NCBI RefSeq assembly: GCF_009727055.1 | Contig: NC_052357.1 | Span: forward strand, 8,503,742-8,567,741 | Length of the DNA stretch: 64,000 nt | Direction: 5' to 3' | Source: Benincasa hispida | Lineage: Eukaryota > Streptophyta > Magnoliopsida > Cucurbitales > Cucurbitaceae | In this document: piece by piece, positions 1-11,814 of the stretch | How positions within the stretch are numbered: the first letter of the stretch is position 1 | How the letters are laid out: each line of letters begins with the position of its first letter | Notes under the pieces: generated by a model | What the model saw: only the letters and a program-made list of their open reading frames with translations | Told to the model about the DNA's origin: nothing | The model's database searches: none | Translations under genes and position numbers: made by a program

Positions 1-778
1 ATATAATATGATTATATTTATTAATTAAATTAATTGATTAATTATTTAGTAATTAACCAATTAATCCATGTTCGGACATGGGACGATGGGGTCGCGAAGG
101 TTATGGTAACCGGCGTGTTAAAGTTTTGAAAATCGTTTTCATTTGATGAAATAATTCAGTCGTGCATTCTAATCGCCCGCACTAAAAAAGAATCCATGAA
201 AGAGCGATCGCAAGAGCCTATACGATAGAAGCTCATTCGTCTAAATGATTTTCTAGTTCACACGTTCTCCAAACGATTGTATACATCTTTCCTAAACGAT
301 CGTTCAGTTTTTCCTAAACGATCGTGTAGCTCTACTATACGATAAGTGACTCCGCTATACGATAGCAAAGTTTCTTCTTGCTCGCGCTTATCGTCTACAC
401 GACGTCTTCTCCTCCGTCCTCTACCAAACTCACTAGAGCCCACTATTTGGGTTTTTGACGCTGAGGATACCCGAGTTTCCCTTGTGGTGGTGTTGTCCCC
501 ACAGCCTTGTTCGTGTACGTTTGGATCGTGTAGTAATAGTCGATAGACTCGTCAGGTGCTGGTAGATTGGTGGGAAGTTTTCCGCTGCTTTGGGTTCACA
601 CATACGAAGACAATCTTGCTTTGGTATTTTCCCTATGTTTTATTGTATTCTGAGCATGTCGTTGATGAGTTTAATATGCATAACTATTAGTATGGAATGT
701 ATATCGTTTATGTTTTAGTCACTGTGAAATCGGAGCGATCTAAGCCCGCTCATGGAACTCTCGGTAGGAGATCCTTCA
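1..778 (+). mobile_element. 3' part of a copia-type LTR, cut by the window edge
   Basis: The stretch matches the last third of the solo LTR at 44281-46354. Both have the cluster of CGATCG-containing repeats (about 200-360 here), then a segment with GTTTTTGACGCTGAGGATAC against the related segment near 46018, then a long tail ending AGATCCTTCA. It ends in CA at 778, and the next base starts a different element (the gypsy-type LTR at 779). It looks like an LTR inserted into that gypsy LTR. Its start and 5' target duplication lie outside the window, so solo LTR or complete element cannot be decided. Short ORFs inside it are not genes. Confidence 0.6.
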
Positions 779-1201
779 CGAAGGTGGGTGTACATTTTTT
801 ACCTAAAGCAAAGAGACATATATATAGAAGTTGGTCGAGCGTCATGATGCAAGTAGCATCGCAACGCTACCTGGCATTGCACACACGTCCTTTATGATGC
901 TTGCAGCGTTGCAACACTACATTCAGTGTTTCAACACTGCCCTATTTTGCCCAAAATAGATAGCTACTTACTTATAGCATTGCGCAATGCTACGTCTTGG
1001 GGTATTTTTGTCCGCTCACGTACCTTTGAAGCCCGTTGCTCAAATTAGCTTCTAATTGCTCCAAATTCACCCTAAATAGCTCGTAACGATTGATTCTATC
1101 TTCAAGATGCTCAATACCTACAAAACCATCAAATAAATATATTAAACATAGTAACGACCTACAATTAAGAAGAGGAAAATAACACATTTTCGGTGCTATC
1201 A
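779..1201 (-). repeat. Truncated downstream LTR of a gypsy-type element (minus strand)
   Basis: This is homologous to 14888-15309, sharing AAAGCAAAGAGACATATATA and the end CATTTTCGGTGCTATCA. Read on the minus strand the LTR begins TGATAGCACCG at 1201. Immediately outside it, 1202-1215, is a purine run on the minus strand (AAGTTGGGGGTATT) that fits a polypurine tract, so this is the 3' LTR of a minus-strand element. Only about a third of the LTR remains, because the LTR that ends at 778 interrupts it. Confidence 0.7.
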
Positions 1202-3526
1202 AATACCCCCAACTTAATTCTTGATTATCCTCGAGCAAGATAGAATCACACATTCACACAGAAAATTATGCTTGCTCCATAACAAAGGTCATTACTCTAG
1301 TCTTAACAGTCTATAAGGATGAGATTTGCAATAAAAAATGAAATCTGATTATAATCAATCAATGAAGCACATTTCAAAAATGAATCTTAACTTTTCATGC
1401 ATGAGTGAGTCAAAAGCCTACTAATTAAGCTCGCAAAACCCAGAATAGTTTTATAAGGCCCTCAATTCGTTTTCCTCTTACACTGCCTCGAATGTTCAAA
1501 AGGCAAGCTTCCTAGACTAAACTTTGTAATGACACACTTAAGGAAACCAAACTTTTATTTTATTTTTTTTTCATTTTATTTTTCTCTCTCTTTTTTTTTT
1601 TATTTACACAAAAGAGGAAGCCTTATCTAGACATATCACATTCGTTTCGACTCGCCCACATGGGTGTCATGCAGGTCATCCAACTACGAGCTATGTCTTC
1701 TAAGAAGGTGCTGAAGCTTACTCATTCCTCGAGATACTTTAGCTCAGAGGAAAACTACGGGTGTCATAGCCACCCCAAGTTAATAATAACCCCAAGAAAG
1801 AGGAGTAATCCCTATAAAAAATAACGTACACACTTGCCTTTAATTTATAATACACTCTGCCTTTTACAAACTTGCTTTTTTTTTTCACATACTCTACATT
1901 TGGCTTTTACAACACATAACAAGAGTTTGGAAAAAACTTAGGCATGCATTACTAGGTTGAGCTTTCAATCACTTAACACATATCACTTAGGCCTTTCAGG
2001 GTGACAACAAAAATATAAGCCCAATAATACGATTCTAAGCATGCAAGTCCTAATTTCGTTGGACAAAGGACTTAAAGATGCATACGAGATAAGAAATTTT
2101 TTTAAAACATGCTAAAAATCATGATCATGCTCTTTAAACATAGTTTCATGTAAACCTAATCACAAAAAGGGTATGTCATCAACCACTCATCATAACAAAC
2201 CAAGCAAGAGAGCAAACAAGAAAATTAAGCATAAAAACATCGTCCGATCACAACGCTCAAGGACCCTAATAGTTATAACATACCCCACCCCCAACTTAAA
2301 ATGATACATTGTCCCTAATGTATCTTTAATCTAAGCCCAATAAAACAAAATAGTCAAGGGAATAAAAAACCTTTCCTGATGATGTTTTTGCACATGGGAT
2401 GGTGGTAAGAGGGTTGCCTTGAATTGATCTTATTCTTCTTTAGGGCAGAGGGAAAGATCCTACAAAAGAAAAACAAAAAGATAGCTGGAAAGCAGTAAAT
2501 TTTATCACCTAGCTCCCTCAAGGAAGGACAAATTTTAAACGTCGTTTGCTCGATGTGACGTATCTCCTACCAAGATACAAATAAATTCACGTATTTCTCT
2601 GGTCCTTTCTTGGATGAGTCAATATAGCTCGGTAAGGCTATAAGGCTCCTCATCTTCTAAAGAGAACTAGACAGGTCAAATTTGGGTTTTTTGGAATTAG
2701 ACAAAAAAGGTAAAAAGAAAGAAACAAAAGTCTCAAATGACTCTAAAGAGTTGAAACAAAGAAAAGACTCAATAGACTCGTCAGGACTAAGGGGAGAAAG
2801 CTCGAATATATACGAAATACCATAAGTTAGAATAGGGCGAGTCAAAGACCTTTAACTCTACCACCTGGATGTCATTAGATTTAAGCTCTAAATTTTCCTT
2901 AACTTTACAAACGGGCAAGCATGGAGTGACATCCTCATCATCACTGGAGTAGTAGCACTCTGCAAGGAACTCGACCTTCGAGGTACAGACGATGGACTGC
3001 TCTGGAGTGCTCTCTGATCTCTACATAGCCTCAGTTTGCTGAGCAACATGGGTGATCAATCCTTGCCGCTGAGCTTGAAGATCTTGCTGAAACTTAGCAA
3101 GTTCAGAAATTAACTCCAAAAGTCATACCTCGGCCCAAATCTCTAGGAAGTGGTTCCTACTCCTTCACCGTGTCGACATGGACTACCTCATGCCTCTGGG
3201 CCTTTGAAAAATCAAAGGAATGGTCTAGCAACGGTTCGTCCGACCTCCCAACTGAAGTTGCAAGTTGATCAACAAGGTCACTCAGGCTTTGCAAGTCAGT
3301 TCTAGCCTCCGCCATGGGGCAAAGACTCTTCTACTGGATGCGCTCGAACTCTTGTTGCCTACGGAGGTTGTCCTATTTAAACTTAAAAGCTCTGTCAGCA
3401 AGCTTCATAACAAAAACCTCTAAAGACTTACCTGACCCTGAAGACTGAGCACGAGTCGACTGGTATGGTGCTGTGAAATCTTGGCCACTAAAGCTCTGTT
3501 TCCATCCTAAGTATCCATGGTCAAAG
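1202..3526 (-). mobile_element. Internal region of a gag-only gypsy-type element, left part
   Basis: The segment lies between the gypsy LTR at 779-1201 and the copia element that starts at 3527. On the minus strand, 3526 down to about 2830 reads as degraded gag-like protein, including the stretch LSDLVDQLATSVG near 3240-3280, which resembles the NLE-QVGQLA motif seen downstream of the zinc knuckle in plant gypsy gag proteins. Several stop codons break it. From 2830 to 1202 I see only AT-rich non-coding sequence with T-rich runs around 1555-1605. No protease, RT or integrase was found, so the element resembles a TR-GAG or LARD-type non-autonomous element. Confidence 0.6.
2830..3526 (-). pseudogene. 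gag C-terminal remnant of the gypsy-type element
   Basis: On the minus strand, conceptual translation gives HGYLGWKQSFSGQDF, then a low-complexity S/G segment, a charged stretch (KLADRAFKFK), and the LVDQLATSVG motif, followed by a Q-rich helix (KFQQDLQAQRQG). In-frame TAG and TGA codons interrupt it. It continues the zinc-knuckle piece at 13594-13769: both were one gag frame before the copia element landed between them. Confidence 0.5.
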
Positions 3527-5279
3527 TGTTGGGAATGTCCTAGAACTCGCAGTTCGTGTTAAGCATTCAATTTAATCAATAACAATGACTTGTTGATTTT
3601 ACATCTTATTATGAAAATCCAATAAACACATCCTTGGCTATAGTCTGAATGTTGTAACTTTATGTAGTGACATAAACAGAATCAAGTTGACAGTATATAG
3701 CCTAAATGGTCTAATAAGTATACGGATGAAATTGGGTATCTCATCCTGGTAACACTATTGGATACGGCCCACTCTGTAGTTGTTACAAGAAGTTGTAAGG
3801 TGCTACAAATGATGTGATCCACAAATCATTCATGTTGAGACATGAGAGTGGGGGCATTCTATGCAATGAGTTTGCATATAGACTGGACCACGAAAATAGT
3901 CACTTTTCTTTGTAACGACCGTTTATTGTTAAAACTGACTATTTCATTTATTATATAACCTAGGTTAACTCGACTTAATCCTAAGCTAGCTATGAACTCC
4001 TGTTTATTTGGGATTATCCTTTGATCTGCAAACGGTGAGAGTAGTCCAACAGTACTGTTCAATAATCTTACCATTTTGGGGATAAGACTGGATGAATAGC
4101 TGGGGACATAGCCTTGCAAGATGGAATTCACTCCTACCCTATTTAGGGTTAGCAGATAGGTTGTTCTCTTAAGTACTGACTCCAGGTCTTGAAAAATCAG
4201 GGCCCCGCCTTCTCATGATAGAGAAAGAATTTGATTCATAGAGATTATGAATTAGAATTATTCATTAGAGGATCAGTAGGAACTTAAGGAATAAAATGTA
4301 GTCACAGGGGTAAAACGGTATTTTTTACCTAGCTGTGATTACGAACAACCTGTGAAGGATTGGTTACTGATTATGGTTATTAAGTGGACATAATATATCT
4401 ACCGTGAGGGGAGTTCAACTATGGGCTATAGTGGAGTGTCCCATTAGTTAACGAACGGGGGTTAGATCGGACTAATGAGTTTAGCCGATTAATCTCGAAT
4501 CGTTGGAGCCCATGATCTGTAGGTCCGCAAGGTCCCCTTACTAGCTCGTAAATGGATAAGCTTTAGGATAGCTTGAGAAATTAATTTGAAATGTTTAAAT
4601 TAAACGGAATAAGAGAATAAATATTTAAATATGATTTAAATATATAAAGATGATTATTTATTAATTTTTTAATTAATTTATGAAGTTAATTTAAGAAAAT
4701 CAAATTTTGAATTAAAATGATTTAAAATCATTTTTGGTTTTAAAAAAATAATGAAAATTCGTTTGTATGTTGCACAAAAATGGAAATGGGTTTTTTCCAT
4801 TATCATTATCTTTATGCTCACACAAAAAGCATTATCTTCTCTTCTTTGATTCTCCAAGCATGAGCTGCAAGCCATGCACTCCATCTCTTTGCATGTTCAT
4901 CTATTATATATAAAGAAGAGTGAGTTGTTGGAGAGGTGGATAATACAGAATTTCGAGAGATTTTTTTCTTAAGAAAAAGTTGTCTTCTTCAGTTGTGCTA
5001 CTGTGAGTTTCTGTAGTTTCTTCACATCTTCAAGCTGTTCTTGAGTCCCACAACTCTGCCTAAAGCTCCAAAAGCGTAGTAAGGAAGGCTTTGAGATGGT
5101 TCACGTTGATAACAAGTGAAGACAGCAGCTGAACAGGCGTTTTCTTGGAGATTTCATCAAAGGTATGTTCAGAAAACCCATTTTTTTTAGAAGAGCATGC
5201 TTTACTTTTTGCTAAAATTAGTGAATTAGAAAGCTTTTGGATCCTTGATACTTTCGCTGCATGTTGTTTTACTCTTTTA
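3527..5279 (+). repeat. 5' LTR of the copia element
   Basis: It begins TGTTGGGAATGTCC and ends CTCTTTTA, where the 3' LTR has CTCTTTCA, so the terminal CA has mutated. It is closely similar to 11815-13593 along its length, with small indels. A TATA-like box lies at about 4913-4923. The small ORFs inside are not genes. Confidence 0.9.
4913..4923 (+). promoter_or_regulatory. TATA box of the copia 5' LTR
   Basis: The run ATTATATATAAAG sits before a GC-richer stretch, about 360 bases before the LTR end, and the same run is at 13214-13224 in the 3' LTR. This position fits the U3 promoter of a retrotransposon. No transcription start can be read from sequence alone. Confidence 0.5.
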
Positions 5280-5281
5280 AT

Positions 5282-5293
5282 TGGTATCAGAGC
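5282..5293 (+). other. Primer-binding site (initiator tRNA-Met type)
   Basis: TGGTATCAGAGC starts two bases after the 5' LTR. This is the usual plant copia sequence complementary to the 3' end of initiator methionine tRNA. It fixes the LTR boundary and the element's orientation. Confidence 0.9.
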
Positions 5294-5583
5294 ATCTTTT
5301 AAGCTTCAATTCGGTCTAATTTTGGCAAGGTGGGTGTTTTTTCATGAGATATATGAAACTGATGCACTGCTATAGTTTTCTCTGTTTTGGCATTTTAATT
5401 CTCTTTAATTTCTCAATTAAATTTGTAATTGGATCTTGTTTGATGAGCATTTATATGCTAGCAAGAGTCTGTAATTTATTTGGAGTCATTAGAGTTGAAA
5501 TTAAGATGTAATTGAAGAAATAAACGAAGGAGGTCGAGATTTTTTAGCTTCTACTTAAATTTATTGCTGAGGTCCAGTTGCTA

Positions 5584-6090
5584 AACGATCATTTAGCTCC
5601 AGACGTTACACGATGAGAAGAAAATCTAGACGATTGTTTAGTAATATGCACTGGTCGTTGTGATGTTGAACGCTAAACGATCGTGTACCTCCGGGAGCTA
5701 AGCGATGCGTTCATTTAATATACGATAGCATTACGCGATCGTTTAGTTTTTGTCGTGGGAACTAGACAATTCGTTGATTTTGCTAAACGTTGGCGCTATA
5801 CGATCGTTCAACAATGATGCACATTAAATGATGCGATGAAATGTTCCACGATAGCACTGAGTGTTTGTTTGGTCGCGGAGCTAAGCGATCGTGTAGATAA
5901 ATGCTATGCGACGCGATGACATTCTATATGATAGAGCTATGCGATTGTTTACCTATGAACGGATACTAAAAAATGACTTGAATGCGTTGGGCGGTGGTGT
6001 TATGCGATCACTTAGTACTATGCGATGGAGCTAACCAATTGCACTACGATGGAACTAAACGATCGTCTAGTCCAGGCGTTACGCGATCGG
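5584..6090 (+). repeat. Array of degenerate CTAAACGATCGTTTAG near-palindromes in the copia leader
   Basis: More than fifteen variants of the core (C/G)TAAACGATCGTTTAG, many as half-sites such as CTATACGATCG or CTAAGCGATCG, occur in about 500 bases. Spacing is irregular, roughly 20-40 bases. The tract lies in the untranslated leader between the primer-binding site and gag. Similar clusters are at about 200-360 and 45765-45910, in LTRs of another family. Confidence 0.7.
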
Positions 6091-6117
6091 CCTTAGCAGC
6101 ATATTGAGGTTGGACTA

Positions 6118-6290
6118 AGAGCAACTGGTTCAACCGGTTTACTCAAGATTCAATCTGGTTTAGCCTCAAATGGTTATGGTTGGTCTGGTTCAAGCTTTGT
6201 TGGTCCGGTTCAGACTCGTCCAACCCGATTCAAGTTGTTTTAGGGTTGGTTTGGAGCGATTCAAGCGGTTTAAAGATGGTTTTGAAGTTG
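6118..6290 (+). repeat. Degenerate repeats of GGTTCAANCCGGTTT in the copia leader
   Basis: Right after the CGATCG array, about ten imperfect copies of a unit like CTGGTTCAACCGGTTT follow each other with no open frame. Together with the preceding tract this makes about 700 bases of simple repeated structure inside the leader. Confidence 0.6.
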
Positions 6291-7700
6291 TTTGTAATAG
6301 TTAGCTATCTATTTGCTTGTTTATGCCAAAATGAAGACCATAACAGTTAGTATTTAATTGTTTATGCATGAGATGTATGTCATAATTAAATAAAATCATG
6401 TATATGCATATAGTATGCCATGTAGATTTAAAACCCCACCATAGGAAGCATGTTACATGCATTGACAGTATGTTATAATTGTTATAATATATAGTATACA
6501 TGTTAGAGTTATGTTTAATATAATAGTTATATTAGATACCTTTGTTGAATGTTGTGGATGTTCAGCATGTCTAAATTTTGTAAGTTGTTATAAAATTGGT
6601 TAGACGTTTAAAATCCATAAAAGAACAGTTGCATGCTCACTTAAGTTAACAACTAATTTTAATCGTTAAAATAGATTGTTGCCTTATAAAATACGGTTAC
6701 AAACTTATATCGGTTCATAAACCTGTCTAAGGCTGGGGGTACTTAAGTTGACGGTTTACGGAACACCTCCTACCTGGGGATTATGACCAAACAATTGAGG
6801 GTTGTTAACTAATTTTATAAGCTTGCGTGAGTGATGTGAGGTAATAAAATGGTTTATCACCTAGACATTGTAGGTTAAATCCAATCATAAGAGTTATATT
6901 TAGATAAACCACTTAGACTTAGGTTGTATGAAATTAGCCATCATGCCTAAGTAAATTACCCAAACATTTAGAACACTTCAGTGGGAGATTAATAATATAT
7001 TTGATATATAGTTATTAGCTCTCATGTCCTCAAGAGTTCATATCGTGAGATCCATGCTTGACTTCTTGTCAATTTTACCTCGACTGCTCTATACGGAAAG
7101 TGTTTGCATGGGTCAATAACAAGGTGAATGAGGGAAGTGGTTCATAGTAAGTGGGTGAAGGAAATGTGTCAACATTGTCCTACGGTCTCCTCCATTAGTT
7201 TGAACCGTGAGATTCCTATGTTGCGCCTACTGTCGTTTTTATGTAGCACTAGCCAGTCGTTAATCGCGGCGATAACTACAGAGGGTTGTAACATAGGATT
7301 CGGAACAACCCAAGCTTCAGTAAAATGAATAGGGTCTTATAGTTCCGTCTTAGATATTGTCTTATCTCTCGGAGACATATTCATACCATCCTATAAGATC
7401 TGAAATTGGCGGGTCATACTTACAAGAATTACTAAGTGTTACTAAAGATCTTGACCGAAAACGATAACCAAGAGAACTATTAGGATATGAGTTATTCTAG
7501 ATAATTGTATTTGGTCAAGAACTGTCTTGCTTCTGTGATGAAATTTTTGACTGCCCCACGGTAGCATTTGTTCTAAATCACTTAATTATCGTTACAAATA
7601 AATAAAGATTCATTGGATACTTTATTAGTTTTGCTAAAATGGATTTAGATGCATATTTAATAAAATTTGTTTAAAATATTTTAGCAATATCGAACTCGAT
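6291..7700 (+). other. Remaining copia leader, no coding sequence recognised
   Basis: This AT-rich stretch lies between the repeat arrays and the start of gag homology. Several short ORFs exist but none shows protein-family features or consistent length. It probably belongs to the untranslated leader of the retrotransposon. Confidence 0.6.
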
Positions 7701-8665
7701 TATACAACTGCTTGCTTCTGAAAAATTTAACGAAGAGGGTTAGTCTAATTAGAAATCAAATATCAATACAATATTAGTAGTAGATGACTTGAGGTTTGTG
7801 TTAACGGAGGAGTGTCCTCCAGTTCCCAATTCAACGGCGACCCAAAATGTTTGGGATGTTTATGATAGATGGGTAAGGGCGAACGAAAAAGCCCGGGCCT
7901 ATATCTTGGCGAGTATATCTGATGTACTCAACAAGAAACATGAGGTCATGCCCACAGCTCTTGAGATCATGGCATCATTACAGGAGATGTTCGGGCAACC
8001 GTCATCGTTTGTTAGACATGAAGCCATTAAATATGTGTATGTGACATGTATGAAGGATGGGACCAACGTGAGAGAACATGTTCTTGACATGATGGTCCAT
8101 TTTAACATCGCAGAGGTGCATGGGGCTATGATAAATGAAACAAGTCAAATGAACATGGTACTGGAATCTCTTCCTGAGAGCTATCTTTCGTTCAGGACAA
8201 ATGTTGTCATGAACAAAATCACATATAACTTAACGACATTGTTGAATGAATTACAAACTTATCAATCAATGATGAAAGTCAAGGAAAAGGAAATCAATGT
8301 TATTTCTAAACCGTAAAAAGTTTTACAAAGGGTCTATGTCTGGTACGAAACCCATTGATGATAGGAAAGCTGGTCCTTCTTTTTCTTCTAAAGATAAAAC
8401 CATATAGATGAAAAAGAAAGGAAAAGGGAAAAAGAAAACCATTGCGAAGAAAAACAAAAACAAAACTCTCGAGGAAAAATGTTTCCATTGTGGAGAGGTT
8501 GGGCATTGGAAGCGTAATTGCCCAAAATATCTGGCTGAAAAGAAAGCAGAAAAAAATAAACAAAGTAAATATGATTTACTAGTTGTTGAAATATATATAT
8601 TGGAAAATTTTCACCTTACCTGGATATTAGATTCAGACGCCGCTAATCATGTTTGTACTTTTCTA
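7700..8665 (+). pseudogene. Copia gag remnant with zinc knuckle
   Basis: The open stretch 7789-8316 encodes a gag core of the UBN2/DUF4219 type, recognised by VWDVYDRWVRANEKARAYIL, LQEMFG and the segment VLESLPESYLSFRTN. A frame change follows, then 8408-8665 gives a K-rich region and the CCHC knuckle CFHCGEVGHWKRNC (about 8480-8521). The start of gag homology lies near 7700 and no clear initiator codon decides it. The protein would form the particle that packages the element's RNA. Stops and frameshifts make it non-functional. Confidence 0.85.
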
Positions 8666-11660
8666 TAGGAAACTAGTTTTTGGAGAAGACTTTCTGAATA
8701 TGAGATGACTTTCAAGGTGGGCATAGGTGAAGTCATTTCAACTGAAGCAGTGGGAGATGTGAAGTTATTTTTTTGGAGATTCTTTTATCTTACTCAAGAA
8801 TGTATTCTTTGTACCTAAGATGAAAAGGAATATGATCTCCATTTTTTTTCTTTTAAAGAATATGTACAGTGTATCTTTTGTATATAATGAAGTGTTTGTT
8901 TATTCAAGAGGTGTTCATATTTGTTCTGCTAGACTTGCAAATAACTTATACATATTACAACCAACGGAAGCAAAAGCTATTTTAAATATAGAGATGTTTA
9001 AAACAGTTGAAACTCATAATAAAAAACGGAAAATTTCTCTTAACGCCTATCTTTGGCACCACAGGCTTGGTCACATTAATCTCAACAGGATTGAGAGATT
9101 GATAAAAAACGGTCATCTAAATCAGTTAGAAGACAGTTCCCTACCTCCATGTGAATCATGTCTTGAGGAAAAAATGACGAAAAGATCTTTTTCTGACAAA
9201 GGTCTTCGTGCCAAAGAACCTCTTGAACTTATACATTTAGACCTTTGTTGTCCGATGAATGTTAAATCTCGAGGAAGATATCAGTACTTTGCTAGTTTTA
9301 TTGACGATTACTCTTGATATGGCTATATTTACTTAATCAGTCACAAGTCTGAAACTCTTGAAAAGTTCAAAGAATTTAAGGCTGAGACTGAAAATCAGTT
9401 AAGTAAAAGAATTAAAACACTTTGATCTGATCGAGGTGGTGAGTATATGGATTTGCAATTCTAGAACTATCTAGTAGATCATGGAATTCAATCCCAACTA
9501 ACAGCATCTTGAACACCACAACAAAACAGTGTTGCAGAAAGGAGAAATCGAACTTTGTTGGATATGGTTCGATCTATGATGAGTTATGCTCAATTACCTC
9601 AATCCTTTTGGGGATATGCAGTACAGACTGCAGTTTATATTCTGAACATTGTTCCATCCAAAAGTGTTTCAGAAACACCATATCAATTGTGGAAAGGACA
9701 CAAAGCAAGTTTACGTCATTTTCGCATCTGGGGTTGTCCAGCACACATGTTGGTACAGAATTCTAAAAAATTGGAAACACGTTCGAAATTATGCCTATTT
9801 GATATCCCATGGAAACAAAATGAGGATACTTTTATGATCCCCAAGAAGATAAAATGTTTGTATCGAAAAATGCAACTTTCTTGAAAAAGGATCATATTAA
9901 GAATCATCTACCTCGCAGTAAACTAATACTGCAAGAACTGTCTAAAGATACTACAGATAAATCAACAAGAGTTGTTGATCAAGCTGGTCCATCAACAACG
10001 GTTGTTGTCCCGTCACGTTCATCCCAGGAGTTGAGGATGCCTTATCGTAGTGGGACAGTTATTCAACAACCTGAATGCTACATGAGTTTAATAGAAACTT
10101 AAAACATCATACAAGATGATGGTTTAGAGGATCCATTAACATTTAAGAAAGCAATGGAAGATGTTGACAGGAAACAATGGATAAAAGCCATGGACGATGA
10201 AATGGAATCTATGTACTTCAACTCAGTCTGGGAACTTGTAGATCAATCACAAGGTGTTACACCTATAGTTGTAAGTGGATGTACAAGAGAAAACGAAACC
10301 AAACTGGCAAGGTACAGACCTATAAAGCCAGGCTTGTGGCAAAGGATTTTACCCAAGAGAAGGAGTTGATTATGAAGAAACTTTTTCTCCTGTTGCCATA
10401 ATTAAATCAATAAGAATACTTCTTTCCATTACCACATATATGACTATGAAATATGGAAAATGGATATCAAGATAGCTTTTTTGAATGGCTATCTTGATGA
10501 AAGTATTTTTATCTCTCAACCAGAGGGGTTTGTCAAAACAGGATAGGAACAAAGTCTATAAGCTTAATCGATCCATTTATGGATTGAAACAAGCATCCAG
10601 ATCCTGGAATATAAGATTTGACACTACGATCAAATCTTATGGCTTTGAACAGAACGTTGACGAACCTTATGTATACAAGAAGATAGTCAACAAAACTGTA
10701 GCATTCTTAGTTCTGTATGTTGATGATATCTTGCTCATTGGGAATGAGAAAACATTTCTTACTGACGTAAAGAGATGGTTAGCATCACAGTTCCAAATGA
10801 AAGATTTGGGTGATGCTCAATATGTTCTAGGAATATAGATCTTTCGAGACCGAAAGAATAGACATTAGCACTGTCTCAGGCATCTTATATTGACAAAATG
10901 TTGTCAAGGTATAATATGCAAAATTTCAAGAAAGGTTTATTACCTTTTAGGCATGGAATTCATTTGTCGAAGGAACAATGTCCTAAGACACCTCAAGAGG
11001 TTGAGGAGATGAACAGAATTCCATATGCTTCTGCAGTTGGGAGTTTGATGTATGCTATGTTGTGTGCAAGTCCCGACATATGTTTTGTAGTTGGAATCGT
11101 CAGCAGGTTCCAATCTAATCCTGGACACGGTCATTGGACCACTGTAAAAAATATCCTCAAGTATCTTAGGAGAACGTGGGATTATATGCTTGTGTATGGA
11201 CCTAAGGATTTGATCCTTACAGATACACTAATTCTGATTTTCAGACTGACGTAGATTCCAGGAAATCTACTTCAAGGTCAGTTTCACTCTTAACGAAGGA
11301 ACTATAGTTTGGAGAAGCATCAAGCAAAGTTGTATCACTGACTCTACCATGGAAGCGGAATACGTGGCTGCATGCGAAGCTGCTAAGGAAGCAGTATGGC
11401 TACGCAAATTCTTAGCTGAATTGGAATTCGTTCCAAATATGCACCTGCCTATCACACTGTATTGTGACAACAGTGGTGTTGTTGCTAACTCAAAGGAACC
11501 CAGGAGTCACAAGCATAGAAAAAACATTGAACGAAAACACCATCTCATCCGGGAGATTGTACACATAGGAGATGTGCTCGTCACAAAGATAGCCTCTGAA
11601 GACAACCTTGCTGATCCATTCACCAAGGCCCTCTCGGCTAAAGTTTTCGAGGGCACCTAG
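8600..11660 (+). pseudogene. Copia pol remnant: protease, integrase, RT, RNase H
   Basis: Pieces in order: protease active-site region WILDSDAANHVC near 8620-8652, where the usual DSG is DSD; the pre-integrase zinc region LWHHRLGHINLNRI to CESC at about 9050-9160; the integrase core with DRGGEY (about 9426) and QQNSVAERRNR (about 9520); reverse transcriptase at 10154-10838 with SIYGLKQASRSW and the catalytic box YVDDILL; RNase H at 11349-11660 with MEAEYVA and YCDNSG, ending DPFTKAL. At least seven stops or frameshifts divide it, for example TGA at 9315, TGA at 9423, TAG at 9462 and TGA at 9510. It cannot make a complete polyprotein. Confidence 0.9.
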
Positions 11661-11803
11661 TGGGACTAAGACTCTGAGTAGTGTAATCTAGGGCAAGTGG
11701 GAGAATGTCTATGGTATTGTAGATGCCCTAGTTTATTGTATTTTTCCCATTATATATCTCAACATTATATTGTATATATTTGTTTTCACTGGAGTTTTAG
11801 TCC

Positions 11804-11814
11804 AAGTGGGAGAT
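11804..11814 (+). other. Polypurine tract of the copia element
   Basis: AAGTGGGAGAT lies directly before the 3' LTR start TGTTGAGAATG. This is the standard plus-strand priming tract of plant copia elements and fixes the LTR start at 11815. Confidence 0.85.

Noticed and set aside
7128..7328. A small frame in the copia leader
   Set aside because: It lies before gag in sequence that is leader in this class of element, without protein-family features.
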